Positions 1 to 10,368 of a DNA stretch of 64,000 bases are shown piece after piece. Both the position numbers and the translations under genes were made by a program. Position 1 is the stretch's first letter. Every line of letters begins with the position of its first letter. This stretch comes from Amphritea pacifica. GTDB taxonomy: Bacteria; Pseudomonadota; Gammaproteobacteria; Pseudomonadales; Balneatricaceae. The notes beneath the pieces are model-generated. The model was not told where the DNA came from and searched no databases. It saw nothing but the letters and a program-made list of their open reading frames with translations. The stretch covers positions 1-64,000 of the forward strand of contig NZ_JAFFZO010000012.1 of assembly GCF_016924145.1 (NCBI RefSeq), written 5' to 3'.

Positions 1-74
1 TGGTCTTGAGGAACAAGTTCATCGATGCAAACAAACTCAAGGGCGGACTGGGTTGGGGGGCGTTCTCTTAGCAT
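1..74 (-). CDS. Transposase, IS1182/IS5-type, N-terminus only (cut by window edge)
   Basis: The first 25 codons of a leftward gene start at the ATG at 74-72 and run off the left edge. The visible protein starts MLRERPPTQSALEF and continues with IDELVPQDH. An N-terminus of this shape (short lead, then [DE]xLVPxDH) is typical of IS1182-type transposases with the InsH/DUF772 N-terminal domain. A TATAAT hexamer lies just upstream on the same strand (86-81), and a hairpin lies at 92-111. The family call comes from this short stretch only, so whether the element is intact cannot be judged. Confidence 0.7.
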   Translation of the reverse strand, partial: MLRERPPTQSALEFVCIDELVPQD

Positions 75-91
75 GAGCCTATTATAAAAAA

Positions 92-111
92 TCCTCGTCA
101 TTTGACGAGGA
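92..111. repeat. Hairpin upstream of the transposase start
   Basis: A perfect 9-bp inverted repeat (TCCTCGTCA / TGACGAGGA) has a 2-nt loop and A/T-rich flanks that extend the pairing. It lies 5' of the transposase, next to its putative -10 box. It may be part of the IS end, or a structure that limits read-through translation of the transposase, as in some IS elements. The function is inferred. Confidence 0.5.
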
Positions 112-127
112 CTTTATCAACAGCCTG

Positions 128-154
128 AAAGCCCTGCATTTGCAGGGCTTTTTT
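128..154. terminator. Rho-independent terminator beyond gshA
   Basis: The stem AAAGCCCTGCA / TGCAGGGCTTT is followed by six T on the + strand. The T-run is much better on the + strand than on the - strand, so it may originally have ended a rightward gene facing gshA that now lies beyond the insertion sequence. It could also serve gshA weakly. Confidence 0.7.
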
Positions 155-174
155 GTGTGTGCAACAGCGGATCT

Positions 175-1740
175 TTATTGTGCGAGGTAGTTCGCAAGAT
201 AGGTGTCAAAGTCCAGCTGATCGCTCAGTTCTATCTGCTTTTGCTCTTCGAAGGAGCTGATCGCCAGCTTTTCCAGATACTCTTGCCGTTCTATCGCCAG
301 CCCCATGCTCAGTATACTATCCCGGTGTTTGCGACTCTGCTGCAGGATAAATGCTTCATATCCCAACCCCGATGTTTTCATGCTGTCCAGAATCTGGGCG
401 GACGGTGTCAGTTCAGGGTTGTCCAGCTTGGCCTGCTGGGCGGATACCGCGTCCGAATAGCGGCTATCACCCGCGACCTGATCCAGAACCGTTGCTGTTT
501 TGAGGATATCACTGAGAATCAGGTGGCCCCACTCGGGGACTGTGATCTGCTGATCGCCACGGGTCAGTGTCAGCCCTGGTTCGCGTCCCCGGTTGACTAC
601 CAGACTGTTGTTGCGGTTTATCAGCTCGCACTCAGGACTGTTGACATCGGTAGGGTCGGATAGCAGACAGGTGACCAGAAAGGCATCCATGAAATCAGCT
701 TGCTGCTGATCGATACCCAGTGGTAACAGGGGGTTGATATCGGTATTGCGGACTTCGATATATTCCACGCCCCGTTCCCGTAGCGCATGAACGGGCTTCT
801 CTCCTGACAGACAAACCCGTTTAGGGCGGATATCGCTGTAATATTCGTTCTCAATCTGCAGTACGTTGCTGTTGAGCTGCTTATAGCCCTGATCGGTCTT
901 TACCCCGAGTTTCTCATACGCCGGGTAGGGCGTATTGATTGCCTGGGTCAGGGTTTTAATATAGGAATTAAGGTGGTTAAAACAGATATTCAGACCAGAC
1001 TGGGCTTTATTTGAGTAGCCCAGGTCGCTCATCCGCAGAGAGGTTGCGTAGGGCCGGTAGAGCGTGTTCTCATCCCACTGTTCCAGATCGTGCTCGCGGC
1101 CACGCATAAAGCTGGATGACAGGGCCGGTGATGCACCAAAGAGATAGAGCAGCAGCCATGAGGCTCGCCGAAAGTTCCGGATCAGCTTAAAATAACCGGC
1201 AGAACGAAACTGTTGCAGATCTTCCTGACTTTGCTGTAGTTCGCGCAATACTGGCCAGAGTGTTTCCGGCAGGGAAAAGTTGTAATGGATTCCGGCGATC
1301 GCCTGCATCATCTTGCCGTAACGGTGTTCCAGACCAACCCGGTAGATCGATTTCAGGCGGCCAACATTGGAGCTGCCGAAGCGGGCGATCTGAATCGCAT
1401 CATCGGATTCAATCTGACAGGGCATACTGGCTCCCCACAGCTCTTCCTCGCCCAGATGCTGATAGGTAAAGCAGTGTAGCTGCTGCAAAAACTGCAGCGC
1501 ATCTGCAGATTCTCTGAAGGCCGGCGTGATGAACTCAAGCAGTGCTTCGGAATAGTCGGTGGTTATGTGACTATGGGTGAGCGCTGAGCCGAGTGAGACC
1601 GGATGCCCCGTCTGGCTGATCGCCCCCCTGGAATCAGTGCGCAGCCCCTCCTTCTCAATGCCATGAAGGATGCCGTCAAGTGCCAGAATCTGACCCTTTT
1701 CGGTGATTAATTTCAGATTCTGTTCCAGTGCCTCAGACAC
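175..1740 (-). CDS. gshA: Glutamate-cysteine ligase
   Basis: This cytosolic enzyme joins glutamate and cysteine with ATP, the first and rate-limiting step of glutathione synthesis. At 521 residues it matches the length of the enterobacterial-type GshA (about 518). It contains the family stretches GIEKEGLRT near residue 27 and HSHITTDYSEALLEFITPA near residue 57, where acidic residues bind metal-ATP and glutamate. The ATG start at 1740 is the first in frame. The gene stands alone between a terminator and pyk. The next glutathione gene, gshB, is not in this window, although the tonB-yqgE end at the right edge often neighbours it in Pseudomonas. Confidence 0.95.
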   Translation of the reverse strand: MSEALEQNLKLITEKGQILALDGILHGIEKEGLRTDSRGAISQTGHPVSLGSALTHSHITTDYSEALLEFITPAFRESADALQFLQQLHCFTYQHLGEEELWGASMPCQIESDDAIQIARFGSSNVGRLKSIYRVGLEHRYGKMMQAIAGIHYNFSLPETLWPVLRELQQSQEDLQQFRSAGYFKLIRNFRRASWLLLYLFGASPALSSSFMRGREHDLEQWDENTLYRPYATSLRMSDLGYSNKAQSGLNICFNHLNSYIKTLTQAINTPYPAYEKLGVKTDQGYKQLNSNVLQIENEYYSDIRPKRVCLSGEKPVHALRERGVEYIEVRNTDINPLLPLGIDQQQADFMDAFLVTCLLSDPTDVNSPECELINRNNSLVVNRGREPGLTLTRGDQQITVPEWGHLILSDILKTATVLDQVAGDSRYSDAVSAQQAKLDNPELTPSAQILDSMKTSGLGYEAFILQQSRKHRDSILSMGLAIERQEYLEKLAISSFEEQKQIELSDQLDFDTYLANYLAQ

Positions 1741-1768
1741 ATCAGGATACCTTTACCGGAGAAAAAGA

Positions 1769-1783
1769 GCGCTATTATAGCGC
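1769..1783 (-). promoter_or_regulatory. Putative gshA promoter -10 inside a palindrome
   Basis: The perfect 15-bp palindrome GCGCTATTATAGCGC contains TATAAT on the - strand (1779-1774), 30-40 bp upstream of gshA. No good -35 box stands 17 bp further up; the hexamer there reads GTTATG. The palindrome covering the -10 box could be a repressor site. That is an inference. Confidence 0.4.
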
Positions 1784-1843
1784 AGCATGGGCTAAACATA
1801 ACCCCGTAAAGAATCGGTTATTCTGAACGCGACATTCTGGGGT

Positions 1844-1875
1844 AAAAAAGGCCCGCTAATGGTCGTTAGCGGGCC
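1844..1875 (-). terminator. Rho-independent terminator of pyk
   Basis: The 10-bp perfect stem GGCCCGCTAA / TTAGCGGGCC has a 6-nt loop. On the - strand it is followed by six T, 25 bp after the pyk stop. Confidence 0.9.
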
Positions 1876-1899
1876 TGGTATAGCTGTTTACTCTCTGGT

Positions 1900-3336
1900 C
1901 TAAGGAACCTGTAGTACCTGCATGGAGTTGGTGCTGCCGCTACCAATCACAGCGCCCCGGGTGAGCAGCACCAGATCCCCGCCGTTGAGCAGTTGTTTGG
2001 CTTTGAGATGATCTAGTACCTGACTGTTCAGATCATCGTTATCGATCCTGGTGGCATCGAACAGCATCGGTTCAACACCACGGAACAGTGTCATTCGGCT
2101 CATCGCCTTTGCGCTGCGGGTGAGAGCGTAAATCGGTACCCCGGAACGGATCCGTGACATCCAGCGGGGTGTCGAGCCGGATTCGGTAAGGCAGATAATC
2201 GCTTTCACACCGACCAGGTGGTTGGCGGTATACATCGCCGAGCGGGCGATAGTTTCATCGAAGTGTTCGCACTGCTGAGTAATACTGGTGGGGGCCGGAC
2301 GTGATAGCTGGTGCTTTTCTGCACCCTGACAGATTTTGGTCATTGCCTGTACAACTTCGACCGGATAGTCTCCCGCCGCCGTCTCGGCAGACAACATCAC
2401 GGCGTCGGTGCCATCGAGAATCGCGTTGGCCACATCGAAAACCTCTGCCCGAGTCGGCATCGGGTTCTGAATCATCGTCTCCATCATCTGTGTTGCGGTA
2501 ATGACGACCCGATTGAGCTCTCTGGCCCGGTTGATGAGGTGTTTCTGGACGCCGATCAGCTCTGCATCGCCGATCTCTACCCCCAGGTCGCCCCGCGCCA
2601 CCATGACGCCATCGCAGGCCAGAATAATATCGTCAAGCGCCTCTGCGGAGCTGACTGTTTCAGCCCGCTCAACTTTGGCAATAATCTCTGCACTGCTGCC
2701 AGCAGCATCGAGTAGCTGTCGTGCCTCATGCAGGTCGGCAGAGCTGCGGGGAAAGGATACCGCGACATAATCCATATCGATATCTGCCGCCACCAGAATA
2801 TCCTGTTTATCCTTTTCGGTCAGTGCTGCGGCTGAGAGGCCTCCGCCCTGGCGGTTGATTCCCTTGTTGTTTGACAGGGGGCCGCCGATAATCACTTCGC
2901 AATTGATCCGTGTACCCTGTACATCGATCACCTTAAACTGCACCCGGCCATCATCCAGCAGCAGGATATCCCCCGGGCGGCTGTCTTCCGGCAGTGCCTT
3001 GTAGTCGATACCTACCTGGGTCTGGTCTCCGGCGTAGGAGTCCAGTGAGGAGTCCAGTGCAAAATGATCACCCACCGCGAGTTTGATTTTCTGGTCGTCT
3101 TTGAAGCGGGCGATACGAATTTTGGGACCCTGCAGGTCTCCCAGCACCGCGACGGGAATTGCCAGCTGATTTGAAATTTCACGCACTTCCCGCGCCCGGC
3201 GGCGATGATCATCCGCACTGCCGTGGGAGAAGTTAAGACGGACAACATTAACGCCGGAGCGGATCATCTGGCTAAGGATGCCAGGTTTATCGGTTGAGGG
3301 GCCCAGAGTAGCAACAATTTTGGTGCGTTTTAGCAT
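1900..3336 (-). CDS. pyk: Pyruvate kinase (PykA-type)
   Basis: The enzyme transfers phosphate from phosphoenolpyruvate to ADP in the last step of glycolysis. The 478 residues carry the usual marks: KIVATLGPS at the N-terminus, RLNFSHGS (residues 33-40), [10 protein letters not shown] (66-75), the active-site segment [11 protein letters not shown] and TATQMMETM. The C-terminal allosteric domain is complete. The length fits the PykA isoform (about 480). The gene is monocistronic, with its own terminator downstream, and divergent from dctB across a 264-bp gap. Confidence 0.95.
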   Translation of the reverse strand: MLKRTKIVATLGPSTDKPGILSQMIRSGVNVVRLNFSHGSADDHRRRAREVREISNQLAIPVAVLGDLQGPKIRIARFKDDQKIKLAVGDHFALDSSLDSYAGDQTQVGIDYKALPEDSRPGDILLLDDGRVQFKVIDVQGTRINCEVIIGGPLSNNKGINRQGGGLSAAALTEKDKQDILVAADIDMDYVAVSFPRSSADLHEARQLLDAAGSSAEIIAKVERAETVSSAEALDDIILACDGVMVARGDLGVEIGDAELIGVQKHLINRARELNRVVITATQMMETMIQNPMPTRAEVFDVANAILDGTDAVMLSAETAAGDYPVEVVQAMTKICQGAEKHQLSRPAPTSITQQCEHFDETIARSAMYTANHLVGVKAIICLTESGSTPRWMSRIRSGVPIYALTRSAKAMSRMTLFRGVEPMLFDATRIDNDDLNSQVLDHLKAKQLLNGGDLVLLTRGAVIGSGSTNSMQVLQVP

Positions 3337-3494
3337 GATTAGGATATCCGGTAGACGGTGGATTATTACCTGTTAGACTTTAGATATGGCGCTATTGCAA
3401 GATAGAGCTCTGCTAATAGTATTTCAAGCATCTGGCTGGCCGGGTGTACGCTGTGCTGTTTGTCAGCAAGCTGTAACCCGGCGCTATAAGTATT

Positions 3495-3509
3495 TGTAAT
3501 TATATTACA
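3495..3509. repeat. Palindrome 1 upstream of dctB
   Basis: TGTAATTATATTACA is a perfect 15-bp palindrome with 6-bp arms around TAT. A near copy (13 of 15 bases identical) lies at 3577-3591. Two matching dyads in one intergenic region look like sites of a dimeric regulator. The regulator is unknown. Confidence 0.5.
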
Positions 3510-3576
3510 GGATGGCTTTTTTTAAACCGTATTTTACGTTTATTTATCTTTTTGTTACGAATTAAAATTCATTTTT

Positions 3577-3591
3577 TGTAGTTAAATTACA
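3577..3591. repeat. Palindrome 2, next to the dctB ribosome binding site
   Basis: TGTAGTTAAATTACA differs from the upstream palindrome at two positions. It abuts the GGGG of the dctB ribosome binding site (3592-3595), 9 bp before the GTG start. A protein bound here would block expression of dctBD. Confidence 0.5.
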
Positions 3592-3600
3592 GGGGTTGTA

Positions 3601-5844
3601 GTGATAAGAACACGATTGCGTCTGTTGTGGGCGCTGTTATTGACAGTAATATTTATTCTGGTGATCTATCAGACCGTAGCGATCAGTCGTGCGCGGGCGG
3701 TAGATGATCTGCAGCGAAGCGCGTCAGCCGATCTGAATCGTTATATTCTCAGTCTGCAGCAGGAACTGGATCGCTATAAGGATCTGCCAAAACTGCTGTC
3801 CACACACTCTGAACTGGTAAACCTGTTGCTGCTGCCCGGCAGTGAAGGGATTCATGGTGCTAACCTCTATCTTGAAAAAGTTAATGATACCATCGGTGCT
3901 TCAGATACCTATCTGATGGATATTCAGGGCAATACACTGGCAGCCAGTAACTGGTCTAAACCGCAAACCTTTGTTGGTCGGAACTTCTCGTTTCGTCCCT
4001 ATTTCCGGGATGCAATGGAGGGGCGAAGCGGGCGTTACTTTGCTTTGGGAACAACCTCCAAGAAACGTGGCTATTTTTTCTCATATCCGGTTGAATACCG
4101 TGGCACTATTCTGGGTGTCATTGTGGTAAAAATTGATCTGAATGATATAGAGACCGACTGGAACGATCCGCTCACGGATATTCTCGTGACCGATGAGGAT
4201 GGCGTTATCTTTATCAGCACCCGGGCCGAGTGGAAGTTTCGTACCCTTAAGCCTTTACCTCAGGAAGATCTGCAAAGAATTATCTCCAGTCTGCGTTATG
4301 GTGATCATCAACTGACATCTCTGTCGATCGTTGAGCGAAAAAAGTTTCAGGATAGTGAACTCGTCACTCTGATTGAGGGGGACACTATCGCCAATGGTGC
4401 GCTGGACGGTATTGAGACCCGTCAGTATCTGCAGCAGACCCGCGCAGTACCCGAGGCGGGATTCAACGTGTCAATCCTGGCGGATCTGAAGCCAGTGGAT
4501 AAACGGGTACTGAGTAATGCCCTGCTGGCCGGGTTTATCTATAGTGCGCTGGTATTTCTGGTTTTGCTGCTGCTGGCCCGGCGGCGAATTGCCCGTGAGC
4601 GGGCCCGGTTTAAATTGCAGCAAACCCGGGCACTGGAACGCAGTGAAGCCCGGGTGCGGGCAATTATTGATAATACTCACGCGGGCCTGATCACTCTGGA
4701 TGCGCATGGCCTTATCGAATCATTTAACCCAACGGCGGAAAAACTGTTTGGCTATCGCTCCGATGTGATCGTCGGTGAATATTTCAGCAAACTGATCGGC
4801 TATCAGGATCGGGCGGTTTGCTGGCAACATATCTCTCAGGAGAGCGGTGCCCGTCAGCCCAACGAACTGATGGTGGAGGTCAGCAGTGTGCGGGCCGATG
4901 GCTCACAGTTTCCGGTCGAGCTGATCATTGGCCGGATGTCTGACAGTAGTGTCAACCGCTTTGTTGTGACGATTCATGATATTACCGAGCGTAAAGAGAA
5001 TGAGGAGCAACTGCGCGAAGCCCGTGATCAACTGGAACAACGTGTGTCCGAACGGACTGAGGATCTGACCCGGGCAAATGAACGGTTGTTGCAGGAGGTT
5101 GAGGAGCATAAGCATACTCAGAACGAACTGATTCAGACTGCAAAGCTGGCGGTGATCGGGCAGATGTCTGCGGGCATCAACCATGAGCTGAACCAGCCGC
5201 TGACCGCGATTCGTAGTTACGCGGATAATGCGCTCTCTTTTCTGAAACTGGGAAAAGTTGAGAAGGTGAGCAGTAATCTGCATGAGATCAGCGGGCTGAC
5301 GGTGCGGATGGCTAAAATTATTGCGCCGCTGAAAGAGTTTTCCCGTAAAACCAGTGGTCAGGCGACGCTGGTGAGCCTGAAAGCGGTGCGTGATGGTGCC
5401 ATGTCTATTATGTATGGCCGCCTTGATCGGGAAAATGTGAAAATTGAATGGCCCGATAAGCTGGATCAGATCTTTGTCCTCGGCGATATGCTGAGGCTGG
5501 AGCAGGTGGTGGTTAACCTTATCAGTAATGCGCTGCAGGCGATGGAAGGCGGCACTGAAAAATGGATTGAGATCAGTATTCAGCGTCAGCATGACCGGTT
5601 GAATCTCTGTTTTCGGGATCATGGTCCGGGTATTCCTCAGTCTGAACTGGGAAAGGTGTTTGAGCCCTTTTATACCACGAAGAAAGCGGGTCAGGGGCTG
5701 GGGCTGGGGTTGTCAATTTCTCATCGGATAATCGAGTCGATGGATGGCGAGCTGAGTGTGAGTAATCACTCAATGGGGGGGGCGGTGTTTACTATCAACC
5801 TGCCCGCTGCAGATGCGCCAGCGTCGGTTGTCGGGTTAGAATGA
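3601..5844 (+). CDS. dctB: DctB-type C4-dicarboxylate sensor histidine kinase with an added PAS domain
   Basis: This inner-membrane kinase probably senses dicarboxylates in the periplasm and phosphorylates DctD, encoded 30 bp downstream. Order: TM1 (about 7-27), a large periplasmic sensor (30-300, double-Cache type) with the segment FSFRPYFRDAMEGR, TM2 (304-326), a PAS domain (350-465), a coiled coil ending in EEHKHTQNELIQTAKLAVIG, the HisKA domain with phospho-acceptor H528 in INHELNQPLTAIRSYADNA, and an ATPase domain with NLISNALQAM, DHGPGIP and GQGLGLGLSI. At 747 residues it is longer than typical DctB (about 600-650). The PAS domain accounts for the excess. The start is GTG behind AGGGG. 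Confidence 0.9.
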   Translation: MIRTRLRLLWALLLTVIFILVIYQTVAISRARAVDDLQRSASADLNRYILSLQQELDRYKDLPKLLSTHSELVNLLLLPGSEGIHGANLYLEKVNDTIGASDTYLMDIQGNTLAASNWSKPQTFVGRNFSFRPYFRDAMEGRSGRYFALGTTSKKRGYFFSYPVEYRGTILGVIVVKIDLNDIETDWNDPLTDILVTDEDGVIFISTRAEWKFRTLKPLPQEDLQRIISSLRYGDHQLTSLSIVERKKFQDSELVTLIEGDTIANGALDGIETRQYLQQTRAVPEAGFNVSILADLKPVDKRVLSNALLAGFIYSALVFLVLLLLARRRIARERARFKLQQTRALERSEARVRAIIDNTHAGLITLDAHGLIESFNPTAEKLFGYRSDVIVGEYFSKLIGYQDRAVCWQHISQESGARQPNELMVEVSSVRADGSQFPVELIIGRMSDSSVNRFVVTIHDITERKENEEQLREARDQLEQRVSERTEDLTRANERLLQEVEEHKHTQNELIQTAKLAVIGQMSAGINHELNQPLTAIRSYADNALSFLKLGKVEKVSSNLHEISGLTVRMAKIIAPLKEFSRKTSGQATLVSLKAVRDGAMSIMYGRLDRENVKIEWPDKLDQIFVLGDMLRLEQVVVNLISNALQAMEGGTEKWIEISIQRQHDRLNLCFRDHGPGIPQSELGKVFEPFYTTKKAGQGLGLGLSISHRIIESMDGELSVSNHSMGGAVFTINLPAADAPASVVGLE

Positions 5845-5874
5845 CGATTCCCATTTCAAAGATAAGAGCCACTG

Positions 5875-7251
5875 ATGAATCTTGAAACTTCGGTTGAACA
5901 GTTGCCACCACACCAGATCCTGCTGGTCGATGATGAAAAACATATCCGCCTGGCGGCGGCGCAAACGCTGGAGCTGGCCGGCTATGAGGTGGTCTGCGCT
6001 GATAGCGCTGAGAAAGCGCTGACCCTGCTGGACCGGGACTGGCCCGGAGTGGTGGTCAGTGATATCAATATGCCGGGGATTGATGGCCTTGAACTGATGC
6101 AGCGTATTATCACCATTGATAACGACCTGCCGGTGATTCTGATTACCGGTCATGGCGATATATCAATGGCGGTCAGTGCCATGCGGGATGGTGCTTATGA
6201 TTTTATCGAGAAGCCTTTCTCCTCTGAACTGCTCAATGATGTGGTCCGTCGAGCGGCAGAGAAACGTCGTCTGACACTGGAAAACCGGGCGCTGCGTAAA
6301 GCGCTGGAAGCGCAGGGTGGCATTGGTCCAAGGATTATTGGCAACTCTCCCCGCATCCAGCAGCTGAGGGCGATGATCCAGCATATTGCGGATACTCCAG
6401 CCGATATTCTGATACAGGCTGAAACCGGTTCGGGTAAGGATCTGGTGGCACGCTATATCCATGAGCACAGCAACCGCCGGGAGAAGAATTTTGTTGCCAT
6501 TAACTGCGGCGCGGTGCCGGAACATCTGATTGAGAGTGAGCTGTTCGGCCATGAGAGGGGGGCGTTTACCGACGCGAAGAGTCGGCGCATCGGTAAGTTT
6601 GAGCATGCTAACGGAGGTACTCTGTTTCTCGATGAGATTGAGAGTATGCCGCTCTCCCTGCAGGTCAAATTATTGCGGGTGCTGGAAGAGCGGGCAATTG
6701 AGCGGCTGGGTTCGAATGAGCTGATCCCCCTGGATATACGGGTAGTTGCTGCCACTAAGGTTGATCTCAAAGAGCTGAGTGAGCAGGGGGGTTATCGCGA
6801 GGATCTGTATTACCGCCTCAATGTTGTCAGTCTGGAGATCCCCCCGCTGCGGGAGCGGCGAGAAGATATTCCGATGCTGTTTCAGCACTTTGCCCTGATT
6901 GCATCTGCTCAGTATCAGAAAGAGGTGCCACAGTTGAGCGCAGAGAACATCAGGGCATTGGTGGCGCATCACTGGCCGGGTAATGTCCGCGAGTTACGCA
7001 ATATCGCCGAGCGTTATGTGTTGCTGGGGCCTGCTTATCAGTTTGAAGTCGGTGCTGCGGGGGAGCATGTGACGACGGCGCAGATGACGTTGCCTGAGCA
7101 GGTTGAACAGTTTGAAAAGCTGGTGCTGGAAGAGGAGCTGTCCCGTAACAGTGGTTCGCTGAAGCTGACTCAGGAAAAGTTGGGGCTACCCCGTAAAACG
7201 TTGTATGACAAAATGAAAAAATACGGTCTGGATAAAAAAGATTATAAGTAG
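5875..7251 (+). CDS. dctD: DctD-type sigma-54-dependent response regulator
   Basis: This DNA-binding activator is paired with DctB and should drive the dctPQM promoter. Receiver domain (about 13-125) with acidic pocket DD19-20 and phospho-acceptor D63 in VVVSDINMPG. AAA+ domain (148-375) with Walker A ETGSGK (183-188) and Walker B GGTLFLDEIES. The C-terminal Fis-type helix-turn-helix includes LTQEKLGLPRKTLYDKMKKYGL. The loop that contacts sigma-54, normally GAFTGA, reads GAFTDA here (229-234). The gene is cotranscribed with dctB and ends before a bidirectional terminator. Confidence 0.92.
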   Translation: MNLETSVEQLPPHQILLVDDEKHIRLAAAQTLELAGYEVVCADSAEKALTLLDRDWPGVVVSDINMPGIDGLELMQRIITIDNDLPVILITGHGDISMAVSAMRDGAYDFIEKPFSSELLNDVVRRAAEKRRLTLENRALRKALEAQGGIGPRIIGNSPRIQQLRAMIQHIADTPADILIQAETGSGKDLVARYIHEHSNRREKNFVAINCGAVPEHLIESELFGHERGAFTDAKSRRIGKFEHANGGTLFLDEIESMPLSLQVKLLRVLEERAIERLGSNELIPLDIRVVAATKVDLKELSEQGGYREDLYYRLNVVSLEIPPLRERREDIPMLFQHFALIASAQYQKEVPQLSAENIRALVAHHWPGNVRELRNIAERYVLLGPAYQFEVGAAGEHVTTAQMTLPEQVEQFEKLVLEEELSRNSGSLKLTQEKLGLPRKTLYDKMKKYGLDKKDYK

Positions 7252-7287
7252 TGATGTGAGCGTAGCGACACTGTGTTGACGGAAGAT

Positions 7288-7316
7288 AAAACGGCGACCT
7301 TAAGGTCGCCGTTTTT
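7288..7316. terminator. Bidirectional terminator between dctD and the chemoreceptor gene
   Basis: The stem ACGGCGACCT / AGGTCGCCGT is flanked by A-rich and T-rich tracts, so it can end both converging transcripts. Confidence 0.9.
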
Positions 7317-7338
7317 GTATGAAAAAAACAGGTGCCAA

Positions 7339-8934
7339 TCAGAGTTTGAACTGGCTGGCGCGCTTTTCCAGTTCGTCAGCCAGATTGTTGATCTGGGCTG
7401 AGATAGCCGACAGGCGAACCACCCGTTCTTTAGCGTGGTCGCTGCCTTCATTGATCTCATTCACGGCGCCTTCGATCTCCAGTGTGGCAGCACTGCTCTG
7501 CTTAACAGACTCGGAGATGCTGTGGTTTGTTTCTGCGATCGACTCCATCTCTTTCTGAATGTTGAACAAGACAGAGGAGGTTTCCTGAATCTCTTTTACA
7601 TTCGATTCGGTGGCTGCGCTTGCCTGTCCCATCACCTGGGCGGCCCCTTTGGCATTCTGCTGCAGTGATCCTATAATGCCGTTGATCTCAACAGTGGCAT
7701 TCTGAGTGCGCTGCGACAGGGTGCGTACTTCATCGGCAACCACGGCAAAGCCGCGTCCCTGCTCTCCGGCACGGGCTGCTTCAATGGCTGCGTTGAGTGC
7801 CAGCAGGTTGGTCTGTTCGGCGATATCCTGAATAACGCTGAGGACCGCATCGATGTTATAGCTTTGCTGTTCCAGCTGAACAATGACATCGGTGGCGTGC
7901 TTGATCTGTTGCTGCAGTGCCTCGATCTTTTTCACTGTGCCGGTGGTGATATCCACTCCACTACGGGTTTCCTGCAATGCTTTGTCAGACGCTTTGATCG
8001 TGACATCTGCGGTGGCGGACACGTTCTGAGTGGCACCGTCCATCGCGATCATCGCATTGGTGACCGCCTCGGCGCGGCTGATCTGCTTTGCTGTACCAAT
8101 ATTCGCCAGCTCGGTGACATCCTTAATTTGCTGGCTGCACTGTCCCAGCATGGCGATCGATTGCACCACGTGATCGATGCTGTCATGGAAGGTTCTCAGC
8201 ATGCTATTGAACGATGCAGACATCTGTCCGATTTCGTCATTGGATTCGATCTTCAGCTGTTGGGTCAGGTCGGCATTCTGTTCAATCTCGCGGATAGTGT
8301 CGTTCATTGTATTGATCGGTTTTAGCACAATGCGGTGAATCATCCAGCCCACCAGAAAGAGTGCAATGATAAACATGCCCAGTTCGACCAGCGCAATATT
8401 GCGAATGTTGGCAAAGATATGTTTATCAATATTGGCGAATGAGTAGGTAACCCGCACGGCACCCAGGATAGTGCCCTCTTCAACCGGGTGGCACTGAAGG
8501 CAGTTAGTGCCTTTATAGTCAGAGCTGGCGTGCATTGGTCGCACAACAGTCATGCGGTGGCCCTTTTCATCATCCAGCTCGACCGCAATGGTTTCACCAT
8601 TCATTGCCCGTTTATCAAGGTCATCCTGGATGTGGGAGTCCGGCGTGCCTTCGCCGTACATTGAGCGAACCGGCTCGCCACGAATAATACGCGCTTCGGT
8701 GAGTTCAGGGTTGCCGAGAATCTTAGACTGCAGGGTCTGCCGGTTAGCCATCGCGCCACTCAACATCATGATGTTAATACTGTCAAAATAGGCTTCGGCG
8801 GTATTCTGGGTGTTTTTCAGGGCAATATCAGAAGACAGGTTGGTTTCACTTCGATAGATGACTGAGACGGAGGTTATAAGAACGATTAAAAAAACAAATG
8901 CCAGACTTAGGTTTACTTTAGTTTGGATCGCCAT
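7339..8934 (-). CDS. Methyl-accepting chemotaxis protein with a periplasmic heme c motif
   Basis: This 531-residue transmembrane chemoreceptor signals to the CheA/CheW array. Order: TM1 (about 9-27), a periplasmic sensor (28-177), TM2 (178-199), HAMP (200-252), and a cytoplasmic signalling domain whose hairpin tip [20 protein letters not shown] lies near residue 373. The sensor holds CLQCH at 145-149, the CxxCH motif for covalent heme c, in a fold resembling heme-PAS sensor modules. This suggests redox or gas sensing. No C-terminal NWETF-like methyltransferase tether is visible. The gene is convergent with dctBD and divergent from dctP, so it may also serve dicarboxylate taxis. The heme role is inferred from the motif alone. 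Confidence 0.9.
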   Translation of the reverse strand: MAIQTKVNLSLAFVFLIVLITSVSVIYRSETNLSSDIALKNTQNTAEAYFDSINIMMLSGAMANRQTLQSKILGNPELTEARIIRGEPVRSMYGEGTPDSHIQDDLDKRAMNGETIAVELDDEKGHRMTVVRPMHASSDYKGTNCLQCHPVEEGTILGAVRVTYSFANIDKHIFANIRNIALVELGMFIIALFLVGWMIHRIVLKPINTMNDTIREIEQNADLTQQLKIESNDEIGQMSASFNSMLRTFHDSIDHVVQSIAMLGQCSQQIKDVTELANIGTAKQISRAEAVTNAMIAMDGATQNVSATADVTIKASDKALQETRSGVDITTGTVKKIEALQQQIKHATDVIVQLEQQSYNIDAVLSVIQDIAEQTNLLALNAAIEAARAGEQGRGFAVVADEVRTLSQRTQNATVEINGIIGSLQQNAKGAAQVMGQASAATESNVKEIQETSSVLFNIQKEMESIAETNHSISESVKQSSAATLEIEGAVNEINEGSDHAKERVVRLSAISAQINNLADELEKRASQFKL

Positions 8935-10327
<1,393 letters not shown>

Positions 10328-10334
10328 TCTGCGT

Positions 10335-10358
10335 CCGGTCTCCCTCTGCGGAGGCCGG
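10335..10358 (+). repeat. Hairpin 1 in the dctP-dctQ gap
   Basis: A 9-bp stem CCGGTCTCC / GGAGGCCGG with one G-U pair and a 6-nt loop starts 8 bp after the dctP stop. No T-run follows, so it is more likely an mRNA-stabilising 3' structure for the abundant dctP message than a full terminator. Confidence 0.6.
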
Positions 10359-10368
10359 CACAACACTG

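Noticed and set aside
4903-5622. 239-residue frame on the - strand inside dctB
   Set aside because: Lies over the PAS/HisKA coding region of dctB; composition is that of an antisense shadow and there is no ribosome site or family motif.
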